A stretch of 64,000 nucleotides of DNA, taken from Melastoma dodecandrum (lineage: Eukaryota > Streptophyta > Magnoliopsida > Myrtales > Melastomataceae). The stretch covers positions 1,240,001 to 1,304,000 of the forward strand of contig JARUPY010000083.1 of NCBI GenBank assembly GCA_029817715.1. Reading direction: 5' to 3'. The first letter of the stretch is position 1, and the number at the start of each line of letters is the position of its first letter. Shown here in pieces: positions 1-10,800 of this stretch. Under the pieces are notes generated by a model. That model saw only the letters and a program-made list of their open reading frames with translations, had not been told where the DNA came from and made no database searches. Made by a program: the position numbers and the translations under genes.

Positions 1-759
1 GAGCTCACTCTGTCGGTGGAAGGGTAGTTGACCTATAAACCGGGTCAGGGCATCTAATTCCTAAGGTTGACGAACAAACTTCAGAGTTTTTGGCTGTGTA
101 TGGTCGTGTCTTGTCTTTGGAAACTCCTTTGCTATTTATAGAGAGCTCGTACGTGTCTAACACGTAACGAGTGGATCTTGTTACAGATCGTGTCATAGAT
201 CGTGATCCCTAGTATCGTGGGAGTGTCCCAACAACTTCCCATGAGATACGGGATCACGTTCCTGAAAATTAGAATCGGTTACGATTCTTAACAATCGTGA
301 TTTTAGGAATAAATAAATTTATTCCCATCTCGTCGACTTGCTTCGTTTGTACGGGCTTTGGCTGCTGTAGTTGCCTTTGTTCAGGATAAGGTCGACTTGA
401 CCCTATGAGTAGACCTAGCTACTATTGGGTCCTATTGGTAGTCATATCTTAGTGGTGAGTTGACCTAGTCGACTCTATACATGAGTCGTCTTTAGTAACT
501 CCATTGTGGGTCGACTTCATCATGAGTTAACCCAACCGACCTCGTCATGAGTCGACCTGGGTGACTTTGTCATGAGTTAACCCAGTCGACTTCGTCATGA
601 GTTAACCCAGTCGACTTCACTATGAGTCGACCTGGGCGACATCGTTCTGAGTTAGCCCAGTCGACTTTGTCATGAGTCGGCCTGGGCGACTTCGTTCTTA
701 GGCAGTGTGATGATTCCTGGGCTCTAAGCCCAGGCCCAAAATTATTTACTATGTCAACA
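1..759 (-). repeat. 3' LTR of the Tat-like element (truncated by window start)
   Basis: Identical to 12045-12803 apart from about six substitutions. It ends (plus strand) in TGTCAACA at 759. A TATA-like CTATTTATAG lies at 132-141, which is CTATAAATAG on the element strand. Bases 471-700 hold tandem GTCGAC-containing units. Confidence 0.95.
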
Positions 760-773
760 TAAGCCCCCCTTTT
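760..773 (-). other. polypurine tract of the Tat-like element
   Basis: On the element strand the sequence directly before the 3' LTR is AAAAGGGGGGCTTA followed by TGTTGACA. This is the expected place and composition for the plus-strand primer tract. Confidence 0.8.
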
Positions 774-813
774 ATGCTGGGTTAGCTATGCTGACTTAGC
801 AAAAAATCACACC

Positions 814-823
814 CTATATAAGG
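814..823 (+). promoter_or_regulatory. TATA box of the antisense-oriented gene
   Basis: CTATATAAGG lies about 145 bases before the ATG at 969 and just inside the 3' LTR edge. It suggests that the plus-strand gene inside the element has its own promoter. Inferred from motif and position only. Confidence 0.45.
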
Positions 824-968
824 GAGAGTGAGTGTCCTTTTCCCGCCCATCTCCTTACTTGCTCGACACTTCTTCACCTTCCTCCTCAAGAAACCCAGAA
901 AACCCTCGTTCTTGAAACCCTCCGTCCCTTCCATCTCCTTCACCAAAATCTCTCCGATCTTTAAAAAG

Positions 969-3900
969 ATGGCAACTTTCAAAGCCTTCGAACTCCACAA
1001 TGCTCGTGCGGGGCCGGCCGGACCTATTCCGGTCGCGGAAGACCAAGGATCGGGTGTCGCTCTTGGACCCATCTTGCCGGAGCATCTGTTTCCAGAAGTG
1101 GTGCCACTCAACTACCTCATCACAGAGAAGCCTATCCCGGTTTGTCATCCCAACTTTATTAATCCCCTCAACTGGGAGAAGCAGGGGACCTTTTTGTGCT
1201 TCCCTTCTGCTACTAAGGCCGAGATGATAGAGTGGTTAGAGATGTGGGAGGATCATTTTGAAAATCGATTCAGGGACCAGAAGATTCTCAGATTTTTTAG
1301 GATGTCAATAGCTAGTAAGAGCTGTGATCCTAGGGTTTGTGCGGCTATTCTGCCTTTCTGGAACTCCATGGTGAACTGCTTCTATTTCCCAGAAGGCCCT
1401 ATGTCCATCACTTTGGCAGATTTGAAGTTTTTGACCAGGAGCAAGATTAATGGCCGCCCAGTGCGTCAATATGTCCAGGCAGGAGACATTAGTCCAAAGG
1501 GAGCCCTCCAGTATATGAAAGTAGTAAACAAACACTTGCAGATGGCCTCAGTGGGCAAGAAAAAGGGCGAGAAGCGAACGACCGCAGGGTTTGGCGCCCA
1601 GGAAGAGATCGAATTTCTCAGCACCTGGCTGAGCAAATTTGTCTATTGTTTCCCTGGGAAGAAGGTTGGCCACACGTCTCACGCAGTGGCGAACTTTTTG
1701 AGGGAGACTACTGAAGAAGTTGCCTGGGGTCCCTTCATCCTCGGTCTGCTATATCACGATCTGGAGAGGGCGACTTCTCAAATCAAGCCATTCCCAAAGC
1801 ATCCAGCAGGAGGTATGCTTTGGTTGGTCCATCTATGGTCGGCCATGTGGATGCCAGGGTTGACTGGATTCAAGGTCCCCACGACGCCCCCTGAAGCCTT
1901 GTACTATGGGGAGAGCATCTTGAATCGATGCTGCCAGCGCAAAGACCAGTAGCTCTCGACTTCAGTTACTGGCCATATGAAGCATATAGCTGATTTCGTG
2001 AGAGCAGATCGACGCGACTGGGCGCCTCACCCAGGTCACAAAACAATTGCCCAAAAGGTCGACCCCCAGATCGCTCCAGGCTTTTGGAACGGGGCTCTCA
2101 CCAGCAGGGATTTGCCAGTAGTTTTCGACAACTATCTGTCCTTCGAAGTCTATAACCCTCAGCTGTGCGCAAGAAAGTTCGGGTTCATCCAGAGCGCGGC
2201 GGTCCCTTTTGCTGATGCCACTGGTGGCCTACTTGGAAGGGCGACGAAGATCCCGTGCAAGTCGGGTGACGCCAAGGTCCTGGAGTTGCTTAGCAGAAAG
2301 GCGCAACTCCTCAGGATGGAGTTCCCATCCAGTTCCTCCTCTTGCTTCGCCACACAGTTCTTCACTGTGCTGTGGTCATCTATGTATGAGGAGCTGCGAT
2401 CCTTGATGCACTTCCTCAAGGTCTCCGACGAACCTGATTTCTATCCTGATGATGCTCAACTCAAAGCGAGAGGTAAGGACTTAGCTTTGTTTAAACAGCA
2501 TGGAGTTCTTAATACTAGACCTAAGTTTTCTCTTCTTCTTTTCCTTTTAGGATCATTACTTCCTCGGGGCCCCGGCAAAGCGAAGCTCAAAGCCCCCCTT
2601 GCCCCTGGTCCCTCCAAGCCCAAGCCGATCGACAAGGGGAAGGCCAAAGTCGCAGGTCCCAAGCGAACGACTAGAGGCGACTCTTCTAAGGTCAACGTCG
2701 CCTCAAAACGCAAGGAGATCGAAGAGGAAGAGGAGGAAGACCTCGATGAGATGCCTCTATCAAAGAGGAGGAAACTGGTGAGGGTACCATCTCCAGTGGC
2801 GGCTCCTCTTTCCAAGTCGCCGACTACCGTAGCGGCGACTTCTTCTTCCAGGTCGCCAGCAGCGGTGGCCCCACTCAGATCACCAGTAGTGAGTTCATCA
2901 TCTGCTGCGGCGCCTGCGACCTTAGCGACGGTCGATATCGCTCGAGGAGTGACTACAGAGGTATGACTCTACTGATTTTAATTCATCTTGAGCTTCTGTA
3001 TCTAACCCGCACTATATTGCCTAGGGCGAAGCTTCAACCGGAGATGGTGACCAACCTACTCCCCCTGTTTTCGAGACAGGTTCAACGGCTTCAATCGCCG
3101 AGGTGAGCTCGACTCCCTGCTAAGATATATTACTCTAGTTCATATATGAACTTTGGTTTTATTACACTCTATTCTAGGAAGAGCAGGCTCCTGAAGTCTT
3201 GTTACAAGAAGAAGGAACCGCTATGGTTTTATTCGATCCTTCAACTTGGTCGACGCGAGAGGAGGCACCACCTCAGTCGATGCGAGAGGAGGAAGAACAA
3301 GGCGTTCCTTCTTCTTCAGTCCACACTCATGCACCACCAATGGTATGTGTTCTTCTTTTACACAAAGCATGGCGTTGTTATCGCGATTCTAACCGCGACA
3401 CTTTACAGGCTCGTCCGAAGAGAGTGAAGACGACTGCTGGTCGCCAGAAGGCTCCTACTCCTTCCACTTCTTCGGGCGAAAGCTCTGAGGGTTTACTACC
3501 TTCGGAGGTAAGTATTCGATTGCATGAAAGTGTCGACTTTTCAGGATATTGTGTCTTAGCAACATTTCATTTCTTATTCTGCAGGATCCTGCTGCAGCGA
3601 CCTCGACTAGCGACCCATGGGTGAAGCTTCACGAGGATGTTGAAGAGTTGTGCCAGCTTCTGCATATCGATCCGTTAGAGATCGACTCATTTAAGAGGAT
3701 GCAGAAGCTGGTTAAAAGAATCGAGGCTTCCCCTTGGGTCACGGATGAACTGTTGGGGGCCTGCAAGAGCTTTAAGTCGACGTACTGGACCCGTTGGAGG
3801 GATTATGACGCCGACTTGCTTATCTTGGAATCGACTGACTCGAAGATTCAGTTGATCAATCAAGCTCGAAAGCAGGCCTCTAAAGCTGCACAGGACGCCC

Positions 3901-4157
3901 GCCAGCGTTTGGTCGACGTGCGAGAGAAGCTGACCGAGGCAGAGAGGCAGATAGAGTTTTATACCAACCTCAAGAATGACCTGACTCGGCAGCTTGCGTC
4001 GATCAACACTCAGGAAATCGAGGAGCTGGAGGCCAGGGCTGGAAAAGATAGAGAAAAGGTCGTTGACCTCTATGCCCAGCGGAATAGGGTGAACGCGAAG
4101 CGCCGAGCTCGCGAGTCCCTTATCTTCGATTTCAAAAAGGCTGGCGGGTTAGATTAG
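969..4157 (+). pseudogene. Six-exon plant-mobile-domain-like gene carried antisense in the Tat-like element
   Basis: Exons by GT-AG and open frame: 969-2472, 2551-2960, 3025-3102, 3178-3342, 3409-3507 and 3585-4157. The spliced frame is open throughout except for one TAG at 1950-1952. Exon 1 resembles the plant mobile (aminotransferase-like) domain: a WLEMWEDHFENRF segment, an AAILPFWNS..FYFPEGPMSITLADLKFLT core, and a FLSTWLSKFVYCFPG..LLYHDLERA segment. Exons 2-5 are low-complexity, rich in Pro, Ser, Lys and acidic residues, with a KRRKL basic patch. Exon 6 encodes a likely coiled coil (about residues 80-180 of the exon product). Starting at ATG 969 gives MATFKAFELHN; an upstream in-frame ATG at 828 lies close to the TATA box. 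Antisense genes next to the 3' LTR are known from Tat elements; their function is unknown. The stop codon suggests a recent knock-out, or an unrecognised intron there. Confidence 0.7.
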
Positions 4158-4293
4158 ATGATTTGTAATTAGAACAACAATGTAATCACATTGCTTTCAC
4201 TTTAATCGATTAAGCATGTCGTTTCTCAAGCTAATCTCTACGCATAATTATTCTTCTGGAGATTATCACTTGGGCGAAGTTTAGCGCGACCCC

Positions 4294-6117
4294 TTAGGAG
4301 TTAAGCGCTTCCCAAATCAATGGAGTCCTTCGTTTTAGGATTCCACGGTGAGCTTCCCAAATGGTCTCGCGGTAGGATTTAAGATATTTACCATTGACCT
4401 TCAATGGATGTTTATCCCCTTCTCTGGTCATAAGTCGATACGTATTAGATGAGTATGTCTCGCACACTTCATATGGACCCTCCCAATTAGGAGACCACTT
4501 ACCCAGGACTTGGTCCTTCGATTTAAGAGGTAGGACCATCTTCCATACTAAGTCGCCCACTTTGAAGCGCTTATGGACAACCTTTTTATTATAGTGCCTA
4601 GCAATTCTTTGCTTATGTACCTCGAGTCGGTCTATTACGTCGAGTCGCTTCTTTTCCAATTCTTCTAAAGCGAGGTACATTGCCTCGTCTTGCAAGTCAG
4701 GATGAGCTACCCTGAGCGACTTGTATCGAATCTCAATAGGTAGGACAGCATCTTGCCCATATACCAGCGAAAAAGGGGCTTCTCCTGTGCTGTCTCTCTT
4801 GGTGACTCTTAGAGCCCACAAGGTGTCTTGTAATAGTTTGTGCCATTCTCTTGGATTTGCACCAACCATTTTCTGAATGTTATTCTTTATGAGCTTATTA
4901 GTAGCTTCAGCTTGTCCATTCGACTGGGGGTAATAAGGTGTCGAATTAGTGATTGAAAAGCTGAACTCAGCAGCGAATTCTCGCACCTTCTCATTATTGA
5001 AAACGGTGCCATTGTCTACTACAATATTCTGGGGAATCCCAAATCTATAAATGATGGAAGATCTGAGAAAATCGATCACCTCTTTGTAGTCAATTTTCTT
5101 ATATACTTGAGCCTCGACCCACTTGGTAAAGTAGTCAGTAGCGACTAGAATGTAGGCATCGCCTTTACTCGAGTGTGGGTGAATCTCCCCGATTATATCC
5201 AGGGCCCAAGTCCTAAATGGCCAAGGCTTAATGACTGAGATTAAGTCGGACGCTGGAGCTCTCGTCGCAGGACCATGCCTTTGGCACTCTTGACATCCTC
5301 TAGCCATTTCTATGCAATTTTTTAGCATTGATGGCCAGTAAAATCCATGTCTTTTAATGACCCAAGACATCTTAATGCCTGATTGATGGGATCCACATAA
5401 ACCTTGATGAGTTTCTAACATTATGGGAGTCGCCTCGTCTAAGTCGACACATCTTAGCAGTACTCCTTCCTTGGTTTTCCTGTAGAGTACTCCATCTATG
5501 AGGGTATAAGACAAAGCCTGAGTCTTAATTCTTTGGCTTGCCTTTTGAGCTGGGTCCGTCAGGAAGTCGATGATGGTCTTTCTCCAATCTTTATCGCTTA
5601 CCAGTATGTCCAATGCGAACAAATCGCTTTGTGGGACTAAATGAGAAGCTATTTCGGGGACACAATCGTTTCTTCCTCTAGCCTTGTATCCCGAAGCTTT
5701 TTGGGCTAAGTCGTTAGCGATGGTGTTTTCCTCCCGGCCTACAAAGAGGAAAGTAATTGCTTCGAACCGCTCGACTAGCCTTCGGGCGACTTGATGATAG
5801 GGTGCGAGTTTCTCTTGACATAGAGAGTCGCCATTCATCTGGTTAATAATCAGTTGAGAGTCTCCCATTACTCTGGCTTTCCTGGCTCCAAAGGCTAATA
5901 ATTCCTTCAAGAGCGTGATCAACGCTTCATATTCAGTCGCATTGTTTGTATGAGTCGCCGACAAACGATATGCTAGGCGAACGTCCTTTCCTAGTGGCGA
6001 AAGTATGTGGAGGCCTATGCCTACGCCGGATTTCGCCGAAGATCCATCAAACCAAGCTTGCCAGACATCCTCAAGGGATTCCTCTTGATCGATTGATGTA
6101 GATGGATCGTGGTTCAC
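4294..6117 (-). CDS. Tat-like pol, C-terminal part: second RNase H and integrase
   Basis: A 607-residue frame. Residues about 20-150 form an RNase H domain (AWFDGSSAKSGVGIG, with later TEYEAL and MGDSQLI acidic sites), which would degrade the RNA strand of the hybrid. Residues about 235-285 hold an HHCC zinc-binding region (ETHQGLCGSH..CQECQRHG). The integrase core follows, with Asp in WALDIIG, Asp in VVDNGTVF and Glu in GQAEATNKL, so the DDE triad is present. The C-terminal part has GDLVWKM and WEGPYEV, as in plant gypsy integrases. No chromodomain was seen. It is in the same frame as the upstream RT frame, separated by one TAG. Confidence 0.92.
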   Translation of the reverse strand: MNHDPSTSIDQEESLEDVWQAWFDGSSAKSGVGIGLHILSPLGKDVRLAYRLSATHTNNATEYEALITLLKELLAFGARKARVMGDSQLIINQMNGDSLCQEKLAPYHQVARRLVERFEAITFLFVGREENTIANDLAQKASGYKARGRNDCVPEIASHLVPQSDLFALDILVSDKDWRKTIIDFLTDPAQKASQRIKTQALSYTLIDGVLYRKTKEGVLLRCVDLDEATPIMLETHQGLCGSHQSGIKMSWVIKRHGFYWPSMLKNCIEMARGCQECQRHGPATRAPASDLISVIKPWPFRTWALDIIGEIHPHSSKGDAYILVATDYFTKWVEAQVYKKIDYKEVIDFLRSSIIYRFGIPQNIVVDNGTVFNNEKVREFAAEFSFSITNSTPYYPQSNGQAEATNKLIKNNIQKMVGANPREWHKLLQDTLWALRVTKRDSTGEAPFSLVYGQDAVLPIEIRYKSLRVAHPDLQDEAMYLALEELEKKRLDVIDRLEVHKQRIARHYNKKVVHKRFKVGDLVWKMVLPLKSKDQVLGKWSPNWEGPYEVCETYSSNTYRLMTREGDKHPLKVNGKYLKSYRETIWEAHRGILKRRTPLIWEALNS

Positions 6118-6135
6118 TAAGAAGTCGGCTAAGGC

Positions 6136-7863
6136 CTACCCTTTCACCGACTGCTGAGGTTTGAAACGCAGATCGTATGCGGATAGGACCAAGCTCCATT
6201 TACTAATTCTTCCGGTCAATAGGGGACTTTCGAAAAAGTATTTTATGACTGGAGACTTGGCAATAACATGAACCTCCTGGGATCCGATATAATGTCTCAG
6301 CTTCTTAACAGCATAGAAGACTGATAAGCATAACTTCTCCTTAATTGTATAGCGTTTTTCTGTAGCGGTTAGTTGTCTTGACAAATAGTAAACCGCTCTC
6401 TCAGTTTTGTCTTCCGCCTCTTGGGCTAACATGGCACCGATGACTGATTCAGTCGCTGCCACGTAAAGCAGATAGGGCTTTCCTATCCGAGGAGGGGCAA
6501 GCACAGGCGGCTTCATTAAATACTCCTTTAAGCCTTCAAATGCTTTTTGGTGTTCGTCGCTCCACACAAAATTTCCCTTCGCCTTCAGTAAAGTCGAGAA
6601 AACTTCTGTCCGTCCAGCGACGTTACCAATAAATCGCCTTAGATAATTGACCCTTCCTAAGAAAGCCTGTAACTGCTTCTTATTACTCGGAGGGTTCAAT
6701 CTTTGAATGGCATTCACTTTGTTCTGGTCGACTTCTATGCCACGTTGATGGACTAGGAACCCTAGGAAATGTCCCGCTCTTACTCCAAAAGCACATTTGA
6801 GAGGATTTAGTTTGAGCTGGTGTTTTCTCATTTGGATGAAAGCACTCCTAAGATCATTAACATGTGACCTCTCGTCTTTTGATTTGACCACTATATCATC
6901 TATGTATACCTCGACTGTTTTGGCAATCGAAGCATCAAAAATGGCGTTCATGGCTCGTTGGTAAGTTGCACCAGCGTTTTTAAGCCCAAACGGCATGACT
7001 ACCCACTCAAAAATGCCTAAGGGACATCTGAACGCGGTTTTATGGATATCCTCCTCAGCTAGGAAGATTTGGTTATATCCTGAAAAACCGTCCATGAAGG
7101 ACATAATTTGGTGCCCTGCAGTCTTGTCGACTAAGTCGTCTGCGATAGGCATGGGGTACTCATCCTTTGGAGTGGCACGATTCAAGTCTCTGAAGTCGAT
7201 GCAAACTCTAATCTTACCATTCTTCTTAATGACAGGAACTATACTGGATATCCATTCGGTGTACCTCGATGTCCTTATATATCCAGCTTTAAAGAGCTTC
7301 TTGACTTCCTCGAATACTGCTTGAGTGACTTCATGAGTCATTCTCCTCGGCGCCTGTTGGACTGGTTTAAATCCCGTTTTGATTGGTAACTTGTGTTCCA
7401 CAAGTCGGCGATCTAGGCCAGGCATCTCAGTGTAATCCCAAGCGAAACAGTCTTTAAACTCTTCTAGAGTAGCTTTGATAGAATTGAAAAGTTCTTTATT
7501 TATTGAGGAACTGATGAAAACAATTCGAGGGCTTGATGCCTCGCCTAAATTGACGCCTACGAGTGAGTCACATGGCATCATCAGTGACTCACGACTCTGG
7601 ACACCACCTAAATCGGTGTCAACGTTATTACATGACCTAGCTTCGAGATTGATGTTGCCTATTTGGCATCCTACTTTCCTAGACATCCTAACATGCTTCT
7701 GAAGTCGCTGTAGGATATCAGCGTTTGCATGACCTTTCTCCTCACTGTCCATACATCCCTTCGTGTAGGAGTCTATCGGGCTCCAACTCCGTCGCAGTGC
7801 TCTCTTGGCTCTTAGGCGCTTCTCCATTGTTGCCGCTTGGGCTGTTGTTCGTCTCGCCTCCAT
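6136..7863 (-). CDS. Tat-like pol, N-terminal part: reverse transcriptase and RNase H
   Basis: A 575-residue frame. Reverse transcriptase motifs include RVCIDFRDLNRATPKDEYPM, FMDGFSGYNQI, MPFGLKNAGATYQRAM and the catalytic VYIDDIVVKS (intact YIDD, near residue 319). A gypsy-type RNase H follows (YVAATESVIGAML). The frame ends in TAG at 6136, in a context (SVKG-stop-ALADFL) where related elements read through with a glutamine, so this looks like a single C-to-T nonsense change. Its 5' end overlaps the gag-protease frame by about 120 bases in another frame, which could be a programmed shift or a mutation. The true start is therefore uncertain. Confidence 0.92.
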   Translation of the reverse strand: MEARRTTAQAATMEKRLRAKRALRRSWSPIDSYTKGCMDSEEKGHANADILQRLQKHVRMSRKVGCQIGNINLEARSCNNVDTDLGGVQSRESLMMPCDSLVGVNLGEASSPRIVFISSSINKELFNSIKATLEEFKDCFAWDYTEMPGLDRRLVEHKLPIKTGFKPVQQAPRRMTHEVTQAVFEEVKKLFKAGYIRTSRYTEWISSIVPVIKKNGKIRVCIDFRDLNRATPKDEYPMPIADDLVDKTAGHQIMSFMDGFSGYNQIFLAEEDIHKTAFRCPLGIFEWVVMPFGLKNAGATYQRAMNAIFDASIAKTVEVYIDDIVVKSKDERSHVNDLRSAFIQMRKHQLKLNPLKCAFGVRAGHFLGFLVHQRGIEVDQNKVNAIQRLNPPSNKKQLQAFLGRVNYLRRFIGNVAGRTEVFSTLLKAKGNFVWSDEHQKAFEGLKEYLMKPPVLAPPRIGKPYLLYVAATESVIGAMLAQEAEDKTERAVYYLSRQLTATEKRYTIKEKLCLSVFYAVKKLRHYIGSQEVHVIAKSPVIKYFFESPLLTGRISKWSLVLSAYDLRFKPQQSVKG

Positions 7864-10800
7864 CCTTGGTCGTGACTACCTCCTGCAGGACCTCGTCTAT
7901 ATCCTTGTCTGTGAAGTCGGGCCCCCATCCTGTTGGCACAATCGGTCCTTCGTCAGGCTTGGGTTGAGAGGTGCCATAGCTTACGATGAAGTCGAACTTC
8001 CCAGAAGGTTCACCTAAGGGTCCGACTGTGGGGTCTCCCAGCTTGTAGTGCTGGTCCAGAGTAAGGTCCTTGATTGTCTTACACGTCTCTGCATGCAAAA
8101 TACCCTTGTCACAACAGGAGTATTCATCAGCCTTAACGATTTCTATTTCGGAGTCAAGCCATAAGATTAACTCCCTATGCAAAGTAGATGGAATCGCGGC
8201 GGCCTTATGAAGCCAATCGCGTCCTAAAAGCGCATTAAATGAAGGAGCTATATCGATTACAAAGAAAGCAGTTTCCTGCTCGTGTCTCCCGACGCCTAGG
8301 CGCACGGAGGATATGCCCAGGCACTCGGATTTTCTCCCATTAAAGCCACTTACAGCTACGTCGGTTCGCACCAACTCACTAGGCTTGTACCCAAGTAATC
8401 TAAACTTGGCAAGGGGAAGAACATTGACAGTGGCGCCATTGTCTATTAAGACTCGGCCCACTAAGACACCATCAAAGGTGGCTGAGATGTACAGCGAATG
8501 CATATGCTGTTTCATGCGATCTGATGGTTTCCTCAACCAGTGCAGAGGGAAGCCAGAAGGAAATGTAGTGACTTTAGAGTCGAGAGTTTTACCTTCCGGT
8601 GCCTCCGACTTGTTGTTGCAGGCGAACTCCGCAGGGAGGGTAAGAGCGTTACAGCTCACGAGGGGCCCTTGCTCTGCGTTGAAGTCGCAGGGCTTATCTC
8701 CTCGTAGAGGAGTGTAGTCGAAGCTCGAGCCTGGGTCTTCCGAGTAGTCAGTAGACTCGACCCGCTCGGGCTCTGCGACTTGTTTCCCTGTGGCGTGGTT
8801 CCCGCCAAAGGGTGGCATCACAGGGGTCATTCTTGGCTTCTTCTGGGCGTGACTTAGACGCCTTTCTTTTCTCTTTTGAGCCCTCACGGGAAGCGTAACC
8901 TTCCTTTCCGCCTTCTGCCATTGAGACGAAGGGTTAAGCGCTTTGACAAACCTTGGTTTCTTAGAACCAAAAGGAAGTCGACTTACCTCCACAAACCTTC
9001 CGTCGGCTGGGTCATATCCTACCTGCACAGGGTTATCTGCTGGCCTATTCGAAGAGGGCTTGTTAGGTTTCGAATTACCTGAGCCCTCAGGACGGACTGC
9101 CTTCACCAGCATTTCCCCTTTTGCGGATAGGTCGACGAGCCGCAAGAAGTAGTTAACGCAGCATGCTGTGCAGAGCTGGGTGATGAGTATGCGGTTGTGA
9201 GCGATCAGCTTGCACTTTTGGCACAGCAGCTTTTCGTCCAGGAATTGGGCAATGGGTGGCCCCCTCCGCAGTTCCTGAGGATCAACTGTCCGCGATGCGT
9301 AGCGGGGCCTGCGATTCACGGCCTGCTGAGGTTGGTCCGCTTCCTTATGCTCCTCTACCGGTCTAATCTCCTTGACAGGGGTAGTTCTAGTGTACCCCTG
9401 TTTGATGACCCTTTGGCCAGACGAGTCTATGAACTCCAGTCGCCGTGCCGGGCGTTCTGTTCCCCGGGCGACTGCCTCTCCATTCCCTTTGTGACCCTGG
9501 GGGCCTCCTCTTCCTCCTCGCAAGGCTAATCGGCGATCTGCGCTAGGAGGGCTTTTGAGGGCGTGAGAAGATCCTCGGGGAGTGTTCAGCGACATTGCTG
9601 CTTCCTCGAACGGGGTCAAGTCGTACCACTCCTCCGTCTTGCTGTCCAGTAGGTACTTCTTGAACGTGTGGCACTGATCCGTAGTATGAGTGTCGTTCAA
9701 GTGCCAGTGGCATAGCCACTTCTCCCTTCCTTTGGGCAGAATGAAGACCCCACGCTCAGCCAGTCGCTTCATTAGGGCATTAGCCACCAAAGTCTCGCCG
9801 GTTGCTTGTAAGTCCTGCGAGGGTACAGCAGAGTCGTTAATAACTTCTAAGAGATTAACCTCAGCATCAAATATGTCAAACGTATGAATGGCGACTTCAT
9901 CCCCGAATGGATTATCATCCACCACGGCGACTTCGTCGACCTCGGGAAAACGGAGCTCTTTAGACTCTATTAAATCCTGGATGATATTTCTAAAGGACAA
10001 ACAGTCCTTGGTAGCATGGGTGAAGGACCCATGCCACTTGCAGTAATTCCTATTCTTTTCCCTCTCTGTCTGAGGGACTCGATGGCCGGGCTTAAGCCTA
10101 ATCCTTTTCCTTTGATAAAGCCAGTCGAATATAGCGTCGACTTTATCCGTGTCGAAAGAATATTTTCTTTCCTCGGCATTCTTTTGGGATGCCTTAGCTT
10201 TGGAATTCTTCTTAGTCAGGGGATCGCATATAGTCGACTCCCCCTTGACAAATTCCGCCACGTCGACTTCATAAGTGTCGACTTGGTAGGCTCGAGTCAG
10301 CTGGGCTTCCTCTGTAAGGAGCTGATAATACTCAGTAGCCCTCCTTGCTAAGTCATACAGGTCAGCAAAGCGCTCGCCCTGCAGCTTTTTCCGGAACGGG
10401 ATAGTCAACGCATTTAATGCGAGAAGTAATTGATCCTTCTCCGGTATGGGGGGTCTACACCGTAGTAGGGCCTTCCTAAGTTTCATTAGAAACTGCCCTG
10501 GGTGTTCTCCGTTAGCCTGCTTAAGGCGCATTACCTCAAACATCGACATGGGGGTGTCCAGTCGAGCAAAGGTCTTAACGAACATAGACTGCATCTGAGT
10601 CCACGAGGCTACTGACCCTGGCGGCAAACTCGCATACCACGTAAAGGCATCTCCCGTTAACGAGTTAGGGAAGAGCTTCAGTTTCCAAAAGTCGTTCCCA
10701 GCCGCCTCACCAAGTTGGTGAGTGAAGCGAGCGACATGCTCGAGTGGGGTCATTTCATCTTCACCCGAAAAACGAGTAAAGTCGGGCACCTTATAACCTC

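Noticed and set aside
782..1148. Minus-strand frames of about 100 residues near the 3' LTR
   Set aside because: Antiparallel to exon 1 of the mobile-domain-like gene and without domains.
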